In this document: positions 32,456 to 44,044 of the stretch, one piece after another
Position numbering within the stretch: position 1 is the first letter of the stretch
Layout of the letters: the number at the start of each line of letters is the position of its first letter
NCBI GenBank assembly: GCA_015143295.1
Contig: JABCRI010000092.1
Location: forward strand, 1-64,000
DNA length: 64,000 bases
Source: Tetracentron sinense
Taxonomy: Eukaryota; Streptophyta; Magnoliopsida; Trochodendrales; Trochodendraceae
Direction: 5' to 3'
Notes under the pieces: model-generated
Told to the model about the DNA's origin: nothing
Seen by the model: the letters and a program-made list of their open reading frames with translations, nothing else
The model's database searches: none
Translations under genes and position numbers: made by a program

Positions 32456-33334
32456 TTTAAAGAAGGGGGAGGGTGGGCCAGGCAGGGGTCAGCCCTAGCA
32501 TCCTATGAAAGAAGGGCTTCTTGGTTTTGGGCCATATCCGGCCCTAGGACAGGACTTTGGCAGATTTGGAAGGACCAGGGCGGCCGGGTACACTTTGACT
32601 TGGGCTTTTTTGACAGCCTATCTATAGAACAATTCAAGACCAGCTTGAGAGGAATTTTAATAGAAGCTCGAAGTCAACATCTATTGGTATGCTTCGCTCT
32701 ATATAACCTTTTATGACGCTTTGAGAAATTTCTTTCATAACCTTTTATGACGCTTTGAGATTTTAGCAGAAAGTTTGATAACAAATATAGAAGCGCTCTG
32801 ATATCCTCCAAAAGAAGCTATTAATTGGTGCAAAAAAGTGTTATCTAACCTATCGAGTTCGGATGGGTACAAAGGAGGGCCCCATTTCCAATAAGGGTAA
32901 ACTGGGAATAAAAAAAAAGGGCCCCGTTTTCTTTGTAAGAAACAAAGGGGCAACAGCGTGCGCTGTTGCCCATCCTAACTCTAAAACTATCAATCTTACG
33001 CTCTAGAAACGGCCTGAGAGAAAACTGTGTTAAATTAAACAATAATGGGGTAATGCTAGCATCATTTTCTTTTGAGAGTCACTCTATTTTTTATTGGAGA
33101 ATGTTAGTGGAAAACAGTCTTAATGGAAGACAATATCACATAAGATAAATGATGCCCTCGAATCCAAGAAGAGGGAAATAATATAATTCATTCCATATGG
33201 ATACTGTTTAGAAGCACAATAGAAAGAATATTAACATATGGATACTGGAGGGAGCATATAGTCGTACAAATTAACTTGAGCAAAAGAAACCATAACCCAT
33301 CCCCTAACATTGCCCAAGCCTAGAGCTTTACAAG
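32456..33334. other. 3' flank of LEA_2 copy C, unrecognised insert
   Basis: No supported gene. AACCTTTTATGACGCTTTGAGA is directly repeated at about 32706 and 32739. A hairpin of GGCAACAGCG/CGCTGTTGCC lies near 32950-32970. Minus-strand frames at 32735-33042 have no recognisable domain. Positions 33145-33334 match the 3' flanks of the other copies (CATATGGATACTG, GCCCAAGCCTAGAGC). Confidence 0.4.
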
Positions 33335-33967
33335 TCACTCGCAATTCAAATTCTGGATGGACTGGCTAGCCACATTAATAGTCATTGTGCAGTTCATTTC
33401 CGCTATTTTACGTTTCTTCATCAACTTCATCAGAGTCACCTTCCCACTCAACTTGGTGTGGCTGCTTAGTGTCAACATCCCTCTACTTATTTCACTGCTC
33501 AAGTTCGAATTACCCGATATTCCATTGGAGTTCACATCAACTGCAATAGTCATTCGTCGCGTTTTTCGTGCCTTAGCGCGCCCCTTAGGAATCAGGGTCT
33601 GTCCAACTATGGTGCTGCCATAGGAGAAGGTTGTCGTGCTCTCATCGAATTTGTAGTGACCAAAATTCTTATTCTTCACGGTGACTTCGGCAATTAGTCT
33701 CATGCTAAAGGAAGGCGAGGCTGCGGTGCCGACGTTGAGTGTCTCAACCGTGACAGTGCCCAACTTGACATCAGGAGTTTTGATACGCATCACAGTTAAT
33801 GCGAATACAAGGATTATTATGGTTTGAAACACGGCAAACGCAGCTATATATGCAAAACATTTGATTTTCTTCTTCCGGTGAAGCTCAGCGGATTGCGACT
33901 CTACGTCAACTTTAGCATAACCGTTGGCCGGAGCCTGGGGATAGACCTGCTGATCATGATCAGCCAT
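33335..33967 (-). CDS. LEA_2 family membrane protein, copy C (At1g64065-like)
   Basis: A 210-codon gene. I chose the start at 33967 (MADHDQQ), which aligns with all sisters. The frame continues upstream to an ATG at 34126, but that ATG lies beyond the TATA box (34093-34101), so the 53-residue extension is unlikely to be transcribed. The tail to residue 29 is like copy B. LHRKKKIK replaces LRRKKxIK, the helix is 37-60 and the LEA_2 domain follows with GSTIVGQTLIPKGRA, a block closer to copy A. NSNGISGNSNLSSEI is unique. Role as for the family: single-pass membrane LEA_2 protein, function inferred only. Confidence 0.92.
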   Translation of the reverse strand: MADHDQQVYPQAPANGYAKVDVESQSAELHRKKKIKCFAYIAAFAVFQTIIILVFALTVMRIKTPDVKLGTVTVETLNVGTAASPSFSMRLIAEVTVKNKNFGHYKFDESTTTFSYGSTIVGQTLIPKGRAKARKTRRMTIAVDVNSNGISGNSNLSSEISRGMLTLSSHTKLSGKVTLMKLMKKRKIAEMNCTMTINVASQSIQNLNCE

Positions 33968-34092
33968 CTTATGTTGTTGGAAGGGTGAGAAATGAGAAGA
34001 GAGTTTCTCTTTTGTTTTCCTTTCAAAAGCAGTAGTAAAAGGAACCAAGGATGGGAAGGAGCTGTTGGTTGCAATTGGAGGATTGGCATAAG

Positions 34093-34358
34093 ATATATAT
34101 AGAATACTTGTATGTGGGTCACACAATATTCATTTACAGTGTGTGGAGTAGAAATAACTTCTTTATTTGATTCACGCGTGTACGTCTTCCAATCTTGACT
34201 TCTGGCTGATTAAGCATATTCAACAGTAGACGACCAAATAAAAAGCATATATTATATAATAATAGTAGAAGGTTCTACTTTACGTCGAATTGATGCAATA
34301 CAACATGATACATGGTGTGTTTTAGGACTATATATTAAGTAAGAGTAGTAGAAGCTTC
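34093..34358 (-). promoter_or_regulatory. Promoter region of LEA_2 copy C
   Basis: TATATATA at 34093-34101, ACGCGT at 34174-34179, TTGACT at 34195-34200, an imperfect palindrome GAAGGTTC at 34268-34275 and a perfect GAAGCTTC at 34351-34358. Confidence 0.62.
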
Positions 34359-34633
34359 TACTATCTATTGAATTGATGCGATCCATTCGAGGGTACCGAG
34401 AGACTAAATAAACATGAGTCTTACAAAATAAATAAATAAGCATGAGTCAAGGCCGAGTTTGCTCAGAGATAGACGAATCAACTCGAATTGACTGCTTAAT
34501 GAGTCATGAACAGTATAGGTTTTAATGCGTAGGTAGTTTGTGGAGTTTTTGAGGAACACTCTGATGGAGTAATATAGCCCAAAAATGGGAGGTCCAGTAC
34601 TTTTAAGAGTTCAAACTTCCTTTTACTTATATT

Positions 34634-34975
34634 CTCTACGGTTACAACGGACTCGGGGAAGTGTTGTTATGCCCTTAAGGTTGGCACGTGTCTCTTTTGA
34701 CATCCCTTATATCATGTGGTTAAGATTCAGCCACCCATAGGGTTCTCCCACCTATTCTTTGTTTTTAGAAATAAATATTTTAAAAAAAAATTAACCCTAG
34801 GAGTTAATGAATTTAACAAGGGTTAAAAAATTTAAATATTTTCATAATAAACCAAGGGTAGGTGAGTTAACCCTCGGATGAGTGAATCTTAACCACAGTT
34901 AAGAGGTGTCAATAGGGGCATTTAGCGACATCAATGGCATAAATGGACTCCCCGAGTCCCGATATTACCGTAGAG
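34634..34975. mobile_element. MITE-like element with CTCTACGG termini
   Basis: Left CTCTACGGTTACAACGGACT and right end (reverse) CTCTACGGTAATATCGGGAC are inverted repeats continuing through CTCGGGGA. The interior consists of paired GGTTAAG-type arms (CACGTGTCTCTTTTGACA ... TGTCAATAGGGGCA). No target duplication could be fixed. Confidence 0.6.
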
Positions 34976-35466
34976 GATTACGTTTCAATTTTCTTTGACC
35001 GAAGCCCGAGAGAATATCTTTGGCAAAAGTCATTATTGACACATTATTTTTATGACTCGAAATTCTCTCAAGTTGTAACTGAAACTCTTAAGAGTCCGGT
35101 TGCGTCCTATAAGTCAACGTGTGTTCAATTTAATATCTTTTAATTGTAGTTAAGATTCACTAATCCTTAGGGTTCAACCATCTAACCTTGATTTTTGAAA
35201 ATAATTATTAACTCTAAAAATTGAATTTGTTAACCAGAGTTAAAAAGACGGTAAAAGAGGCTTTGTGTTGTAATTGGACTCCTTGAGTATGGTAAAACCG
35301 ATTTTCAAATTTTATATTCTATCGTCTATCCTAACTAGCGAAATAAGTAACTGATGTAGTTTAGGGATGTAATCCACTACTCTAACTGTTGCACTCTCCC
35401 TACTTCTAGGGACAAGAAGAGAAATCTCTTGTGGGGAAGGAAAATGCTAGGTCTATCTTTGTTTTT
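34976..35466. other. Intergenic, with GGTTAAG-type half repeat
   Basis: Positions 35120-35270 hold a half copy (TAATTGTAGTTAAGATTCAC...AACCAGAGTTAAAAAG). The rest is unrecognised AT-rich DNA. The frame 34943-35143 overlaps the preceding element end and is unsupported. Confidence 0.45.
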
Positions 35467-35759
35467 GGCCTGGGATTGTCTCTGGCGAAGCCATTAGGGC
35501 TTATCTGGGGGTTCGGGGTTCCATAGAATAGGTGACAAGTGGTGGAGAAGTCAAAATCATGGGGCCCACGATTTTGACTTCTCCACCTCTAATAAGACAT
35601 GTGGCAATAAGTGAGAATAAAGGGAAGAGATATTATATGGGGAGAAGTCAAAAAAATGGGGAGAAAATAAAATGACTTCTCCCCAGATTTTTGCCAACTG
35701 TCGCACAATGTATGGAACCCGAGAGGAGTCTCTGGCTTCGCCAGAGACAAGCCAAGGCC
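35467..35759. mobile_element. MULE-type MITE, relative of 28900-29109
   Basis: Ends GGCCTGGGATTGTCTCTGGC and (reverse) GGCCTTGGCTTGTCTCTGGC are inverted repeats. Flanks TTTGTTTTT and CTTTTTTTT approximate a 9-bp duplication. The inside has two GAAGTCA/TGACTTC stems. Same terminal sequence family as 28900-29109. Confidence 0.75.
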
Positions 35760-35924
35760 CTTTTTTTTTCATCAATTCTCTTTAGATTTTAGCAAAAAGA
35801 AAAAAGAATGTAATGACTGGTGACACCACAAAATATTACCACATTTTTTATCATCTTGTTTAAAAAAAAAAGAGTTGATGAGAAGAAATATGGACTTATG
35901 GGGAAATGAGAGACCATAAAAAAA

Positions 35925-36766
35925 GGGTGGTGTTAGATGCACACCAATATTTGATGACTGCACCCCATTAGTAAAAAAAATTCTGATTGCACACCATTAA
36001 ATTAATAAAATTACTTGAATACACCAAAATAAAAAAATAACTATAAATTTTATATCTTCACACCAAAGATTTTATCGTTGGGATATAGCTCATCACCCAA
36101 TTGCGCCTAGCTCTTAGGTCTGTAACCATATGCGCAGGTCTTCTCCACCATTAATGGAGTCCTAAAAGCAGCAGGAGCAAATTAGTCTTGCCGGTATAGG
36201 AGTCTTCCCATGTCGAGTAATACAAGCAGCCTAGTTTCTTGAGGGAGTTATAAACCTGAGATCCTTTGGAAGATAGGAAAAGAATGTTTCAGATACTCAA
36301 ACAGGAGTATGTCTGTTGGTAATCTCCCTCGTAAGTCTTGAGGAGTTTCAGTTTTGTTGGCAACCCAATGGACAGCAGACTAATCCAAATAGAGTCCAAA
36401 TCCTTTGAACTCTCCAAAGCTATGTTCAAATCACTGAACATGGAAGGGGTTATCATCGAGAGTTTATGTGGAGCTTTCAGTGCTCCCATGGATACTGGAG
36501 ATATTCCTAAATGGGAGATCTGTAGTGATCCTTAATAACTCAAATGGAATTTTCATCAAGATTGCGATCTTCAGGAACGATCACCATTCTAATACCATCT
36601 TCATTCCAGAGAGTGTTAAAGGTTGGGGTTGGGGTTGGCGTCAAAACTGAGATGAGAAGATGACAAGAAGCTGGGGTGCGTCAATCAAAAAACGTGAAAA
36701 CCGAATAAGAAAAAAAATAAAAATGGGGTGCGGTAATCATTTATTGGGGTGCGCCTATCACCACCC
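35925..36766. mobile_element. hAT-type element with internal coding-like cargo
   Basis: Terminal inverted repeats of about 42 bp (GGGTGGTGTTAGATGCACAC at the left; about 8 mismatches) are flanked by a perfect 8-bp duplication TAAAAAAA (35917-35924, 36767-36774). The inside (about 36060-36700) is less AT-biased and contains no transposase. Confidence 0.85.
36338..36650 (+). pseudogene. Possible captured gene fragment inside hAT element
   Basis: Two overlapping frames (36338-36535 and 36468-36650) read like one broken protein: first IQIESKSFELSKAMFK, then, in the next frame, NSNGIFIKIAIFRNDH and TIFIPESVKGWGW. Texture suggests a fragment related to plant proteins with a SKSFEL-type block seen in DUF-rich multi-copy families. 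I cannot name the source gene. The frameshift and the short length argue it is non-functional cargo. Confidence 0.35.
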
Positions 36767-36774
36767 TAAAAAAA

Positions 36775-38314
36775 TCTTAACTTTTTACCTCAAAAAGGCG
36801 GAGAGTGTAGTAGCATAGATTGGGACTAGTGAAACCCATTATTGATAAGGAAAACGGTAGCCTTAATGGCCCCGGCTATTAATCTCCGAGTTTAACTATG
36901 AATTGCAGCTCTAAATATATATATATTTTAATTTGGTGCTTTCAAAATACGCTTTAGGGATCAGAAGGAGTTTTTTTTTGTAAACGTTGAAATAATGTAA
37001 AGGCATTTTTTTCCACACAATTCTATATTTACTCAAGTTTTGGGCGCTCAGGAAACCAGACTAATCCATAGTTACGATTCATCGTTAAACTCTTAATCTC
37101 CACTAAAGTAGAAAAGGCACAAAGAGTCTCATTGGGGCAACACTTAAAGTATTAGTTATTTTCCATTTATGGGCAATTTAAGAGCTAACACAATTATGGC
37201 TACCAATTCCCACATTGATAAACATGTTTTATAGATTGTTTGTTGAAAAAGATTTTCCTTTTTCACAAAATGATTTTCCTTTTTCACAAAATAGGCTTAT
37301 TTGAGTTTCAACAGTGGTTTGGATTTGTGGAATTGAAATTGATCATTTGAATTGAATTATTTGAAATTTAAAATTACAAAATTCTGTCATATGAATGCAA
37401 TACGGAATGGATGGAATTGAATTGTACAATTTTCAATTCCACTTATTGAATAAATAAATTTTGGAAAATACTTAACGTATTGCCACACTAGACTATCTAT
37501 TCAAATGTACAGTTCTCATTGGTCAAAGTCCCCTTTTTATCACACATATATCAACTGTAATTAAAGAGTCACTCACTCTTATAGCTAAACAATCTAAGCT
37601 TGATTTTTAAACAGCAAAAAAATCAAAATATTTACTTTAATTTTATTAAGCTTAACCATAGTTGAAGGAGTGTTAAAAACAACAAGTGGCCATAGCATTT
37701 GATTAGCTATTCTAATGTGGGGTGTGCTAATCACTGTCCATCAAATTTTATTTGAAAAAAAGATTTTATTTGACCCTATGAATTTTTCCCTTTTGTCTGA
37801 TCGATTTTTCAGAAACCATGAATAAGTATTAACTTGGCCAAAACTTTTGTGGATTGTGGTAAGATAGAGCATTATCGAAAGTTACATGATAAATTTCATA
37901 GCAAGCTCTTGTGTACGTCTCGGAATTATATGTTCTACTAGCTCTAATTCTACTGAGGGAACCAAGAATTTTGATTTTAGCTGGATATAGCTAGTTAACT
38001 GGGGACTTGTATGGAGGTAGGAAGAGACTACACCATGGGGAGTACAAACTGGACTCAACCGTCATGCCATCGTCCCCCAAATGGTAACGGGAGTCCCCAA
38101 CATAGATAAACGATTTCTCGGATCCAGAAAGTGGACAAAAAAAAAAAAACATACCATATGGATGGATACTGCGAAGCTAATATCGATTCTAATATTAGAA
38201 GAACAATACAAAGAATATTAACATATGATACTGGGCAGAGTATAGCTGCACAAACTTAAAGAAAATAAACCAAAATCCAACCCGTAATATAGCCCAATCC
38301 TAGAGCTTTACATA
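36775..38314. other. Duplicated flank between copies C and D
   Basis: Contains the unit landmarks GATAAGGAAAACGGTAGCCT...ATCTCCGAGTTTAACT (36838-36900), TATTAGTTATTTTCCATTTA (about 37150) and CCCACATTGATAAACATG (about 37210). There is a GGTTAAG-type copy at 37545-37690. Positions 37960-38310 (GCTGGATATAGCTAG, GGGGACTTGTATGGAGG, GGTAACGGGAGTCCCC) match the 3' flanks of copies B and E. No gene is seen. Confidence 0.5.
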
Positions 38315-38944
38315 TCACTCGCAATTCAAATTCTGGATCGACCGGCTTGCCACATTAATAGTCATGGTGCAGTTCATTTCCGCTGTTTTACGTTTCTTCA
38401 TCACCTTCATCACAGTCACCTTCCCACTCAACTTGGTGTGGCTGCTTAGTGTCAACATCCCTGTACTGATTTCATTGCTCAAGTTCGAATTCCCCGATAG
38501 CTGCCCAGCGGAGTTCACATCAACTACAATAGTCATTCGTCGCGTTTTTCGTGCCTTAGCGCGCCCCTTAGGAATCAGGGCTTCTCCGACCTTCATGCCG
38601 CCATAGGAGAAGGTTGCCGTGCTCTCATCAAATTTGTAGTGACCAAAATTCTTATTCTTCACGGTGACTTCGGCAATTAGTCTCATGCTAAAGGAAGGCG
38701 ACGCTGCGGTGCCAACGTTAATAGTCTCAACCGTTACAGTGCCCAACTTGACATCAGGAGTTTTGATACGCATCACGGTTAATGCAAATACAAGGATTAT
38801 TATGGTTTGAAATACGGCGAACGCAGCTATATAGGCAAAACATTTGATTCTCTTCTTCCGGCGAAGCTCCGCGGATTGCGACTCTACGTCGACTTTAGCA
38901 TAACCGTTGGCCGGAGCCTGGGGATAGACCTGCTGATCAGCCAT
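38315..38944 (-). CDS. LEA_2 family membrane protein, copy D (mosaic)
   Basis: A 209-codon gene starting MADQQVYPQ. Basic stop, helix (about 35-58) and LEA_2 domain are as in the sisters. Residues 1 to about 140 follow copy B almost exactly (apart from loss of two residues after MAD). From VDVNSAGQLSGNSN through EISTGMLTL it carries the copy A sequence, including the 3-bp addition for Gln found only in A and D. At the DNA level about 108 bp (38435-38545) differ from copy A at about one base. Nearby, SGKVTVMKV is shared with copy F only. This patchwork indicates gene conversion or unequal crossing-over. The frame is intact, so a functional protein is expected. Confidence 0.93.
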   Translation of the reverse strand: MADQQVYPQAPANGYAKVDVESQSAELRRKKRIKCFAYIAAFAVFQTIIILVFALTVMRIKTPDVKLGTVTVETINVGTAASPSFSMRLIAEVTVKNKNFGHYKFDESTATFSYGGMKVGEALIPKGRAKARKTRRMTIVVDVNSAGQLSGNSNLSNEISTGMLTLSSHTKLSGKVTVMKVMKKRKTAEMNCTMTINVASRSIQNLNCE

Positions 38945-39073
38945 CTTATGTTGTTGGAAGGGTGAGAACTGAGAAGAGAGTTGCTCTTTTGTTTTCCTTT
39001 CTAAAGCAGTAGTGAAAGGAACTAATTAAGGATGGGAAGGAGCTGTTGGTTGCAATTGGAGGATTGGAACCAG

Positions 39074-39341
39074 ATATATATATAGATACTTGTATGTGTG
39101 GGTCACACAATATGCTAGGGGGGCACCTTCCCTTAAAGTGTGTGCAGAGTAATAATCACTTCTTTATTTGATTCACGCGTCGACGACGTCTTCCAATCTT
39201 GACTTCTGGTTGATTAAGCATATTCAATAGTAGAAGAAGCTTCTATTTTCCGTTGAAATGATGCAATCCATTCTAGGATACTTGATATGTGGCTGTGTTT
39301 TAGGACCACCGAAATATTAATTAAAAAGTAGTTGAAGCTTC
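39074..39341 (-). promoter_or_regulatory. Promoter region of LEA_2 copy D
   Basis: TATATATATA at 39074-39084, ACGCGT at 39175-39180, TTGACT at 39199-39204 and two perfect GAAGCTTC palindromes at 39236-39243 and 39334-39341. Confidence 0.62.
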
Positions 39342-41603
39342 CACTATCTGTTGAATTGATTCGATCAATTCGAGGGTACCGAGAGATTAAATAAACATGA
39401 GTCATGGCCGAGTTTGCTCAGAGAGTCAACTCGGATTGACTGCTTAATGCATAGGCATTTTGTTGTGTTTGTGGATGTATTAGAAGAGCACTCTGATGGA
39501 TTACGGCCGATAAATGGGAGTTCCTTGTTTGGGGTTGGCTCTACTTATCAGATCTTTGAGCCCCAAACATCAAGGGCGATTCTTTAGCCATTTGATTATC
39601 GGATGCTCGGATGCTGTTCTTTGATGAAGTCCATACATTTCACATAACAAGGCATGTGTCCCACGAACTCCCACCAACTCAATGTCCCTGAGTAAATCTT
39701 TCATCGAACCATATATCACTTTTGGTATTCGATCTCAGATCTCATATGTATTAATAAAGTCTGACTATGCTAAGACCTATAAAGCTTGGTACTTTACACT
39801 TCTTCATAGTAGGTGGTAGGAAATTTGAATCACTTTGCCAACGTTTTTAACAAGATTAATACTTAACATAATGAGATTTCAAGTCTTCCCATTTTTTATG
39901 AAATCATTCATTTTTTTTGCTACATTTAAAGTCTTATGAGAATTGCAACCTAATAAATGAAAAATATCGATACGTCTAGTTTTCAAAAGAAAACTCACAA
40001 AGTGCAAGGCTTTATAAGTTTATGCAAAAGAATGGTCTGTTAGAGGATTTGCGTTGGTGTTTTGTTTGATACATTTTCCTGTGGCATGAGTGTTTATTGG
40101 CTAGGATTTCTTTTAAGGTAGGGTTTTGTTGGGATTTAACAACTTTACAAGAAATCATTGCCTTTAAACACTCATAGCACAGGGAATGAAATAGACAATT
40201 TGGTTCTGAAAAATGTATTTAATGTCAGTTAAAGTTGGGAGATCCATTTTTGTTTTTATTTTTGCGCAGTCTAGGGGTTAGTATCTATTGGGAGGATTGG
40301 AGTTCTTACTACTCATCACTCGAGGGTTACTGGATCCCGACCTCTCAAATGAGAGAGGTCACACCCCACCACTGGTACAAGAGGTGGGGTGTTGTAGGGC
40401 TCCGTTAGAGGATTAGCATTAGACATAGTGATGTTTAGTAAAATTTGGGAGAAAAATAAATAAAAGGGACAAAATATGCCCGACTCCGCTACAGGATTGT
40501 TCGAATAGAAATTCGGTATCTAGAAGAATAAGTGAACGCGGCCAATCATTCTAGAAGAAAGAGAGAGAGACATTGGAGACATGTTTTGAATGTGGGCCCA
40601 TTAACTAACGGTCGACCCGAGAAGACGTGGAAGTTCTTTTACGCGGATGGTTACTTGAAATGGATGAGTATCAATCAAAAGGATAGAATGGAATTACAAA
40701 TAAAATGGTTACCAATTTCGTCAAGCTCTTAGGGATGATGCTCACTATGTCTATATCATGACACGAGCATCCTGGTTTTTTTTTCGAGCATTGCTTAGCT
40801 GGCCGTTCCATATCTTATCCACTTGTCAACGTTTCCCTCTTAACAACCCTCTTTAACTCTCGTTAAGCTTAATTAAGTTAAAACTAAGATTTTATTTATT
40901 TATTTATTTTTAAAAAAACATGGTTGGATTGCTTAACTCTAGGGATGAATTAATCTTAACTATAATAAGTGAGTATTTAAAAGTGAGGCATAGACCAATG
41001 AAGACCACCCATTCGGTTATAAAATGGGATCCATGGGTACCATTTACCATTTTAGTGGGGGCAACACCTCAAGTATTTGTTATTTTCCATTTCTGGGCAG
41101 TTTAAGAGCAAACACAATTAAGGCTACCACTTCCCACACTGATAAAAATGTTTTATCAATTATTTATTGAAAAGGGTATTCATTTTGCACAAATTGGCAT
41201 ATTTGAGTTTTAAGAGTATGTGTAAATTTGTGGAATTGGAATTTATCAATTGAAGTGAATTATGTGAAACTAAAAATTACAAAATTGAATTTCATGCATT
41301 GAGTCCAAAAATCCTTTTATTTTGGGTAAGAATAATCGGTCATTTGAAAACAATGAGCTCTTAAAAAAGTCATGTCACTTCCCCTCTACTTACCTAGTCC
41401 ACCAACCAAGATAAGCCAAGCCAATACGAAAATGGTTAGAATTGATTTGAGATCGTTGGAATGGATCCCGAGACCTCTCACATGAGAGAGGCCACACCTC
41501 ACCACTAGCGCAAGAGGTGGGGTGTTGTAGTGCTCCATTAGAAGATTTATTTTTATTTTTTGATAATTTTTACTAATCACACACCCAACACACATAGCGC
41601 ACA
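39342..41603. other. Duplicated flank, unit D
   Basis: Carries uninserted versions of sites occupied elsewhere: GTATTAGAAGAGCACTCTG (about 39475-39495) and GTTAGAGGATTTGCG (about 40031-40046). Other landmarks are TAACTAACGGTCGACCCGAG (about 40600), GTCTATATCATGACACGAGC (about 40750), TATTTGTTATTTTCCATTTC (about 41075) and CCCACACTGATAAAAATG (about 41130). A block with CCTCTCAAATGAGAGAGG and AGAGGTGGGGTGTTGTAG occurs twice (40340-40420, 41465-41540). GGTTAAG copy at 40840-41000. No gene is supported. Confidence 0.5.
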
Positions 41604-41608
41604 CATAC

Positions 41609-44022
41609 TGTCAGCACCCTATTTTTACACCCCCTTAACCGTGGTTAATTAATTTAGCTAAGGTCCAAACCCTAGATCAATCCTAGTTCCAAACCCTAGG
41701 TAAACCCTTAACCATAGGACTAAACCCTAGTTAAGACCCTAGTTAACCCTAACCTTAACCCTACGTAGTCATAAACCCAAACCCTAGGTAGCCCTAGCCT
41801 AACCTTAGTAAGCCCTAGGTATACCCAAGGCCTAAGCCCATTTGACCAAACTTATACCTAGACAACTCAATCAAACCCAATTACCTAATTTTATTACCCA
41901 ACCCAAGTAGTCAAGCCCAAATACCCAATCACCCAATTGCCTAAGCCAAAGCCTATTTCCATAGCCCAAGCCCAAATGTCATAGTCAAAGTCCAATAATC
42001 ATAACTCATGACCCATCTACTAATAACCCATGATCCATAAGACTTAATCCACATATCCATATCCACCTACCCTATATCTTACAACTCATACCCATATAAC
42101 TCATAGTTCACTAAACCCACCAACTCTCTTACACCTCTCTTACATCAACCCATACCTATATAACTCATAGTTCACTCAACCCACCAACTCTTTTACACCT
42201 CTCTTACACCCTATATCCTACAACCCATACTCATATAACTCATAGTTCACTCAACCCACCAACTCTCTTACACTCTCTTACACTCCTTACAACACTCAAT
42301 CTATCAACTCACCTTACAACACTCAAGTCTTTACCCACTAGCTCATTTTATCCCCTATGTAAAAGACACAACTCAACCTCTTAGTTTTCCTATAAATACC
42401 AATCCCTTAGCCCTTTAAATCCATCCCTCAAGACCCCTAGAAGGTTCCCACCCACTTGTGTTTCATTTTTGAAGAAGGGAAAAGAAATTAAGGTTTAGAG
42501 TTTGGAAAGAATTCTAAGACTAAAAGCTTAGAGTTCTTCACTAACTCTCTTCCTTTGTGGATTCTAAAACTCTACCCCTTGGAGCATTAAAGGAGAATTC
42601 TTGGAGGAGTAGGCACTCCTTCTTTCATTTTCTCTTCTTTTTTATCTTTTTTTTTTATTTGGTTCTCTCTTCTTGATCTCTCATTTCTCAAGCATAGTTG
42701 GGCCTCTCTACACCAATCTAATGGTGTAGAGGGACCCCATATCAAAGGCAAGGAGATGCTCCTTTTTTTCTTTTCCTTTCCATGTACATATTTTCTTCTT
42801 TTTTATGTACCCACAAGTGTGGATATGGGTAGGCCCATAGAGAGTGGAAGCTAAAGCTATACCTCTCTTTTTCATTTTGTTTTCTTTTGAAATTCTAGTC
42901 TTCTTTCTAGAATTTTTTGAGAAAGCTCATCCCCTCCTTAACATTCTTTAGAGCAACATTACATCATTAATAATGGTGTAAATGAACCACCTTAAAAGGG
43001 AGATGAGGAGTTTTCATTTTCTTTCATTTCTTTATTTTTCCTTCATGTTCTATGTTGAATGGGTAGGTGATAGTTTAAGGACTTAAGATAAATGATAGTG
43101 TAAGGACTTAAAGAGGACATTCTTAAAAATGTTTCATATTAAAGACAATGGTATTTGATCTATTATCAACATCAATCCAACAAAATAGGTGTTGGTAATA
43201 GACCATTTACTATTCATAAGGCACATCCCTCTTTATGTCTTAAACTATAATCTTTTTGTCAAACTCTTGGACTAAATTTGACTTTAGTTAAGTTTGTCAA
43301 AACCTTACTTATACGAAAATTCAAAAACATGATAAAATCTCAAAATACCAAAAACATGATAAAATCTCAAAACACCAAAAACATTCAAATATAACCAAAA
43401 TATAAAAAACATTCAAATATCCCCAAAAATCTCAAAAAATATAAAAAATACAAAAAGACCAAAAAGAGACTTGTAGGACCTCCTTAGCTTTGGTTAGCTC
43501 ATCTAACCATGGATAAATATCCTCTAACCGCGGTTAGACTTTACACTTGTGCACTTGACCTCCCCGGTCAACTAAACCATAGCCTTCTAGGCTAGACCCT
43601 TTTACCATCCTATGCACACACATACTCTCCCCTAGCCTCGGCACGGGCTCATGTGCCAGAACTACGCTCAGTCTGATCTCACCATGTGAGTACGTAGGCA
43701 ACTCAACTCGGGTTCGACCCTAGCCATCTAGCTTTCTATTTTTCTTGGATTAGCACTCACTTAAAAACTTTGGACATTTTAATTAAACTTTGAGATTATA
43801 ATTGGCTTAAGTTTAGGGAGTAGGTAACCGTTATAAAACGGAGGTCTTGGGGTGCCTAATACCTTCCCCAAGACTTAATCGAACCGCTTACCCTAACTCT
43901 GTAAAGACCATTTGCCTTATCCAAACAAACAAATACCCGGGACCTATCCCTAAGATAAATAGGTGGCGACTCAAGTCAAAACATATAATTGTGAAAGTGG
44001 GTAGGAAGATCCCATGCTCACA
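41609..44022 (+). repeat. Left LTR of retrotransposon 2
   Basis: Starts TGTCAGCACC, ends CATGCTCACA, 2414 bp. TATAAATA lies at 42391-42398. The first 250 bp contain many CCCTA/CCTAA words that resemble telomere repeats but are irregular. A region of imperfect tandem repeats (ACTCATAGTTCACT, CAACTCTCTTACACC) lies at 42060-42300. Confidence 0.9.
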
Positions 44023-44026
44023 GCTC

Positions 44027-44044
44027 TGGCGACTCTGCTGGGGA
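44027..44044 (+). promoter_or_regulatory. Primer-binding site, retrotransposon 2
   Basis: TGGCGACTCTGCTGGGGA, 4 nt after the LTR end, identical to element 1. Confidence 0.75.

Noticed and set aside
33968..34126. 53-residue N-terminal extension of LEA_2 copy C from an upstream ATG
   Set aside because: The upstream ATG lies beyond the TATA box at 34093-34101, and no sister has the extension. The conserved MADHDQQ start is preferred.
41650..41830. CCCTAA-like words resembling an interstitial telomere
   Set aside because: The words are irregular (CCCTAG, CCTTAA, CCCTACG mixed), lie inside a retroelement LTR and recur in its antisense copy. They are not telomere repeats.
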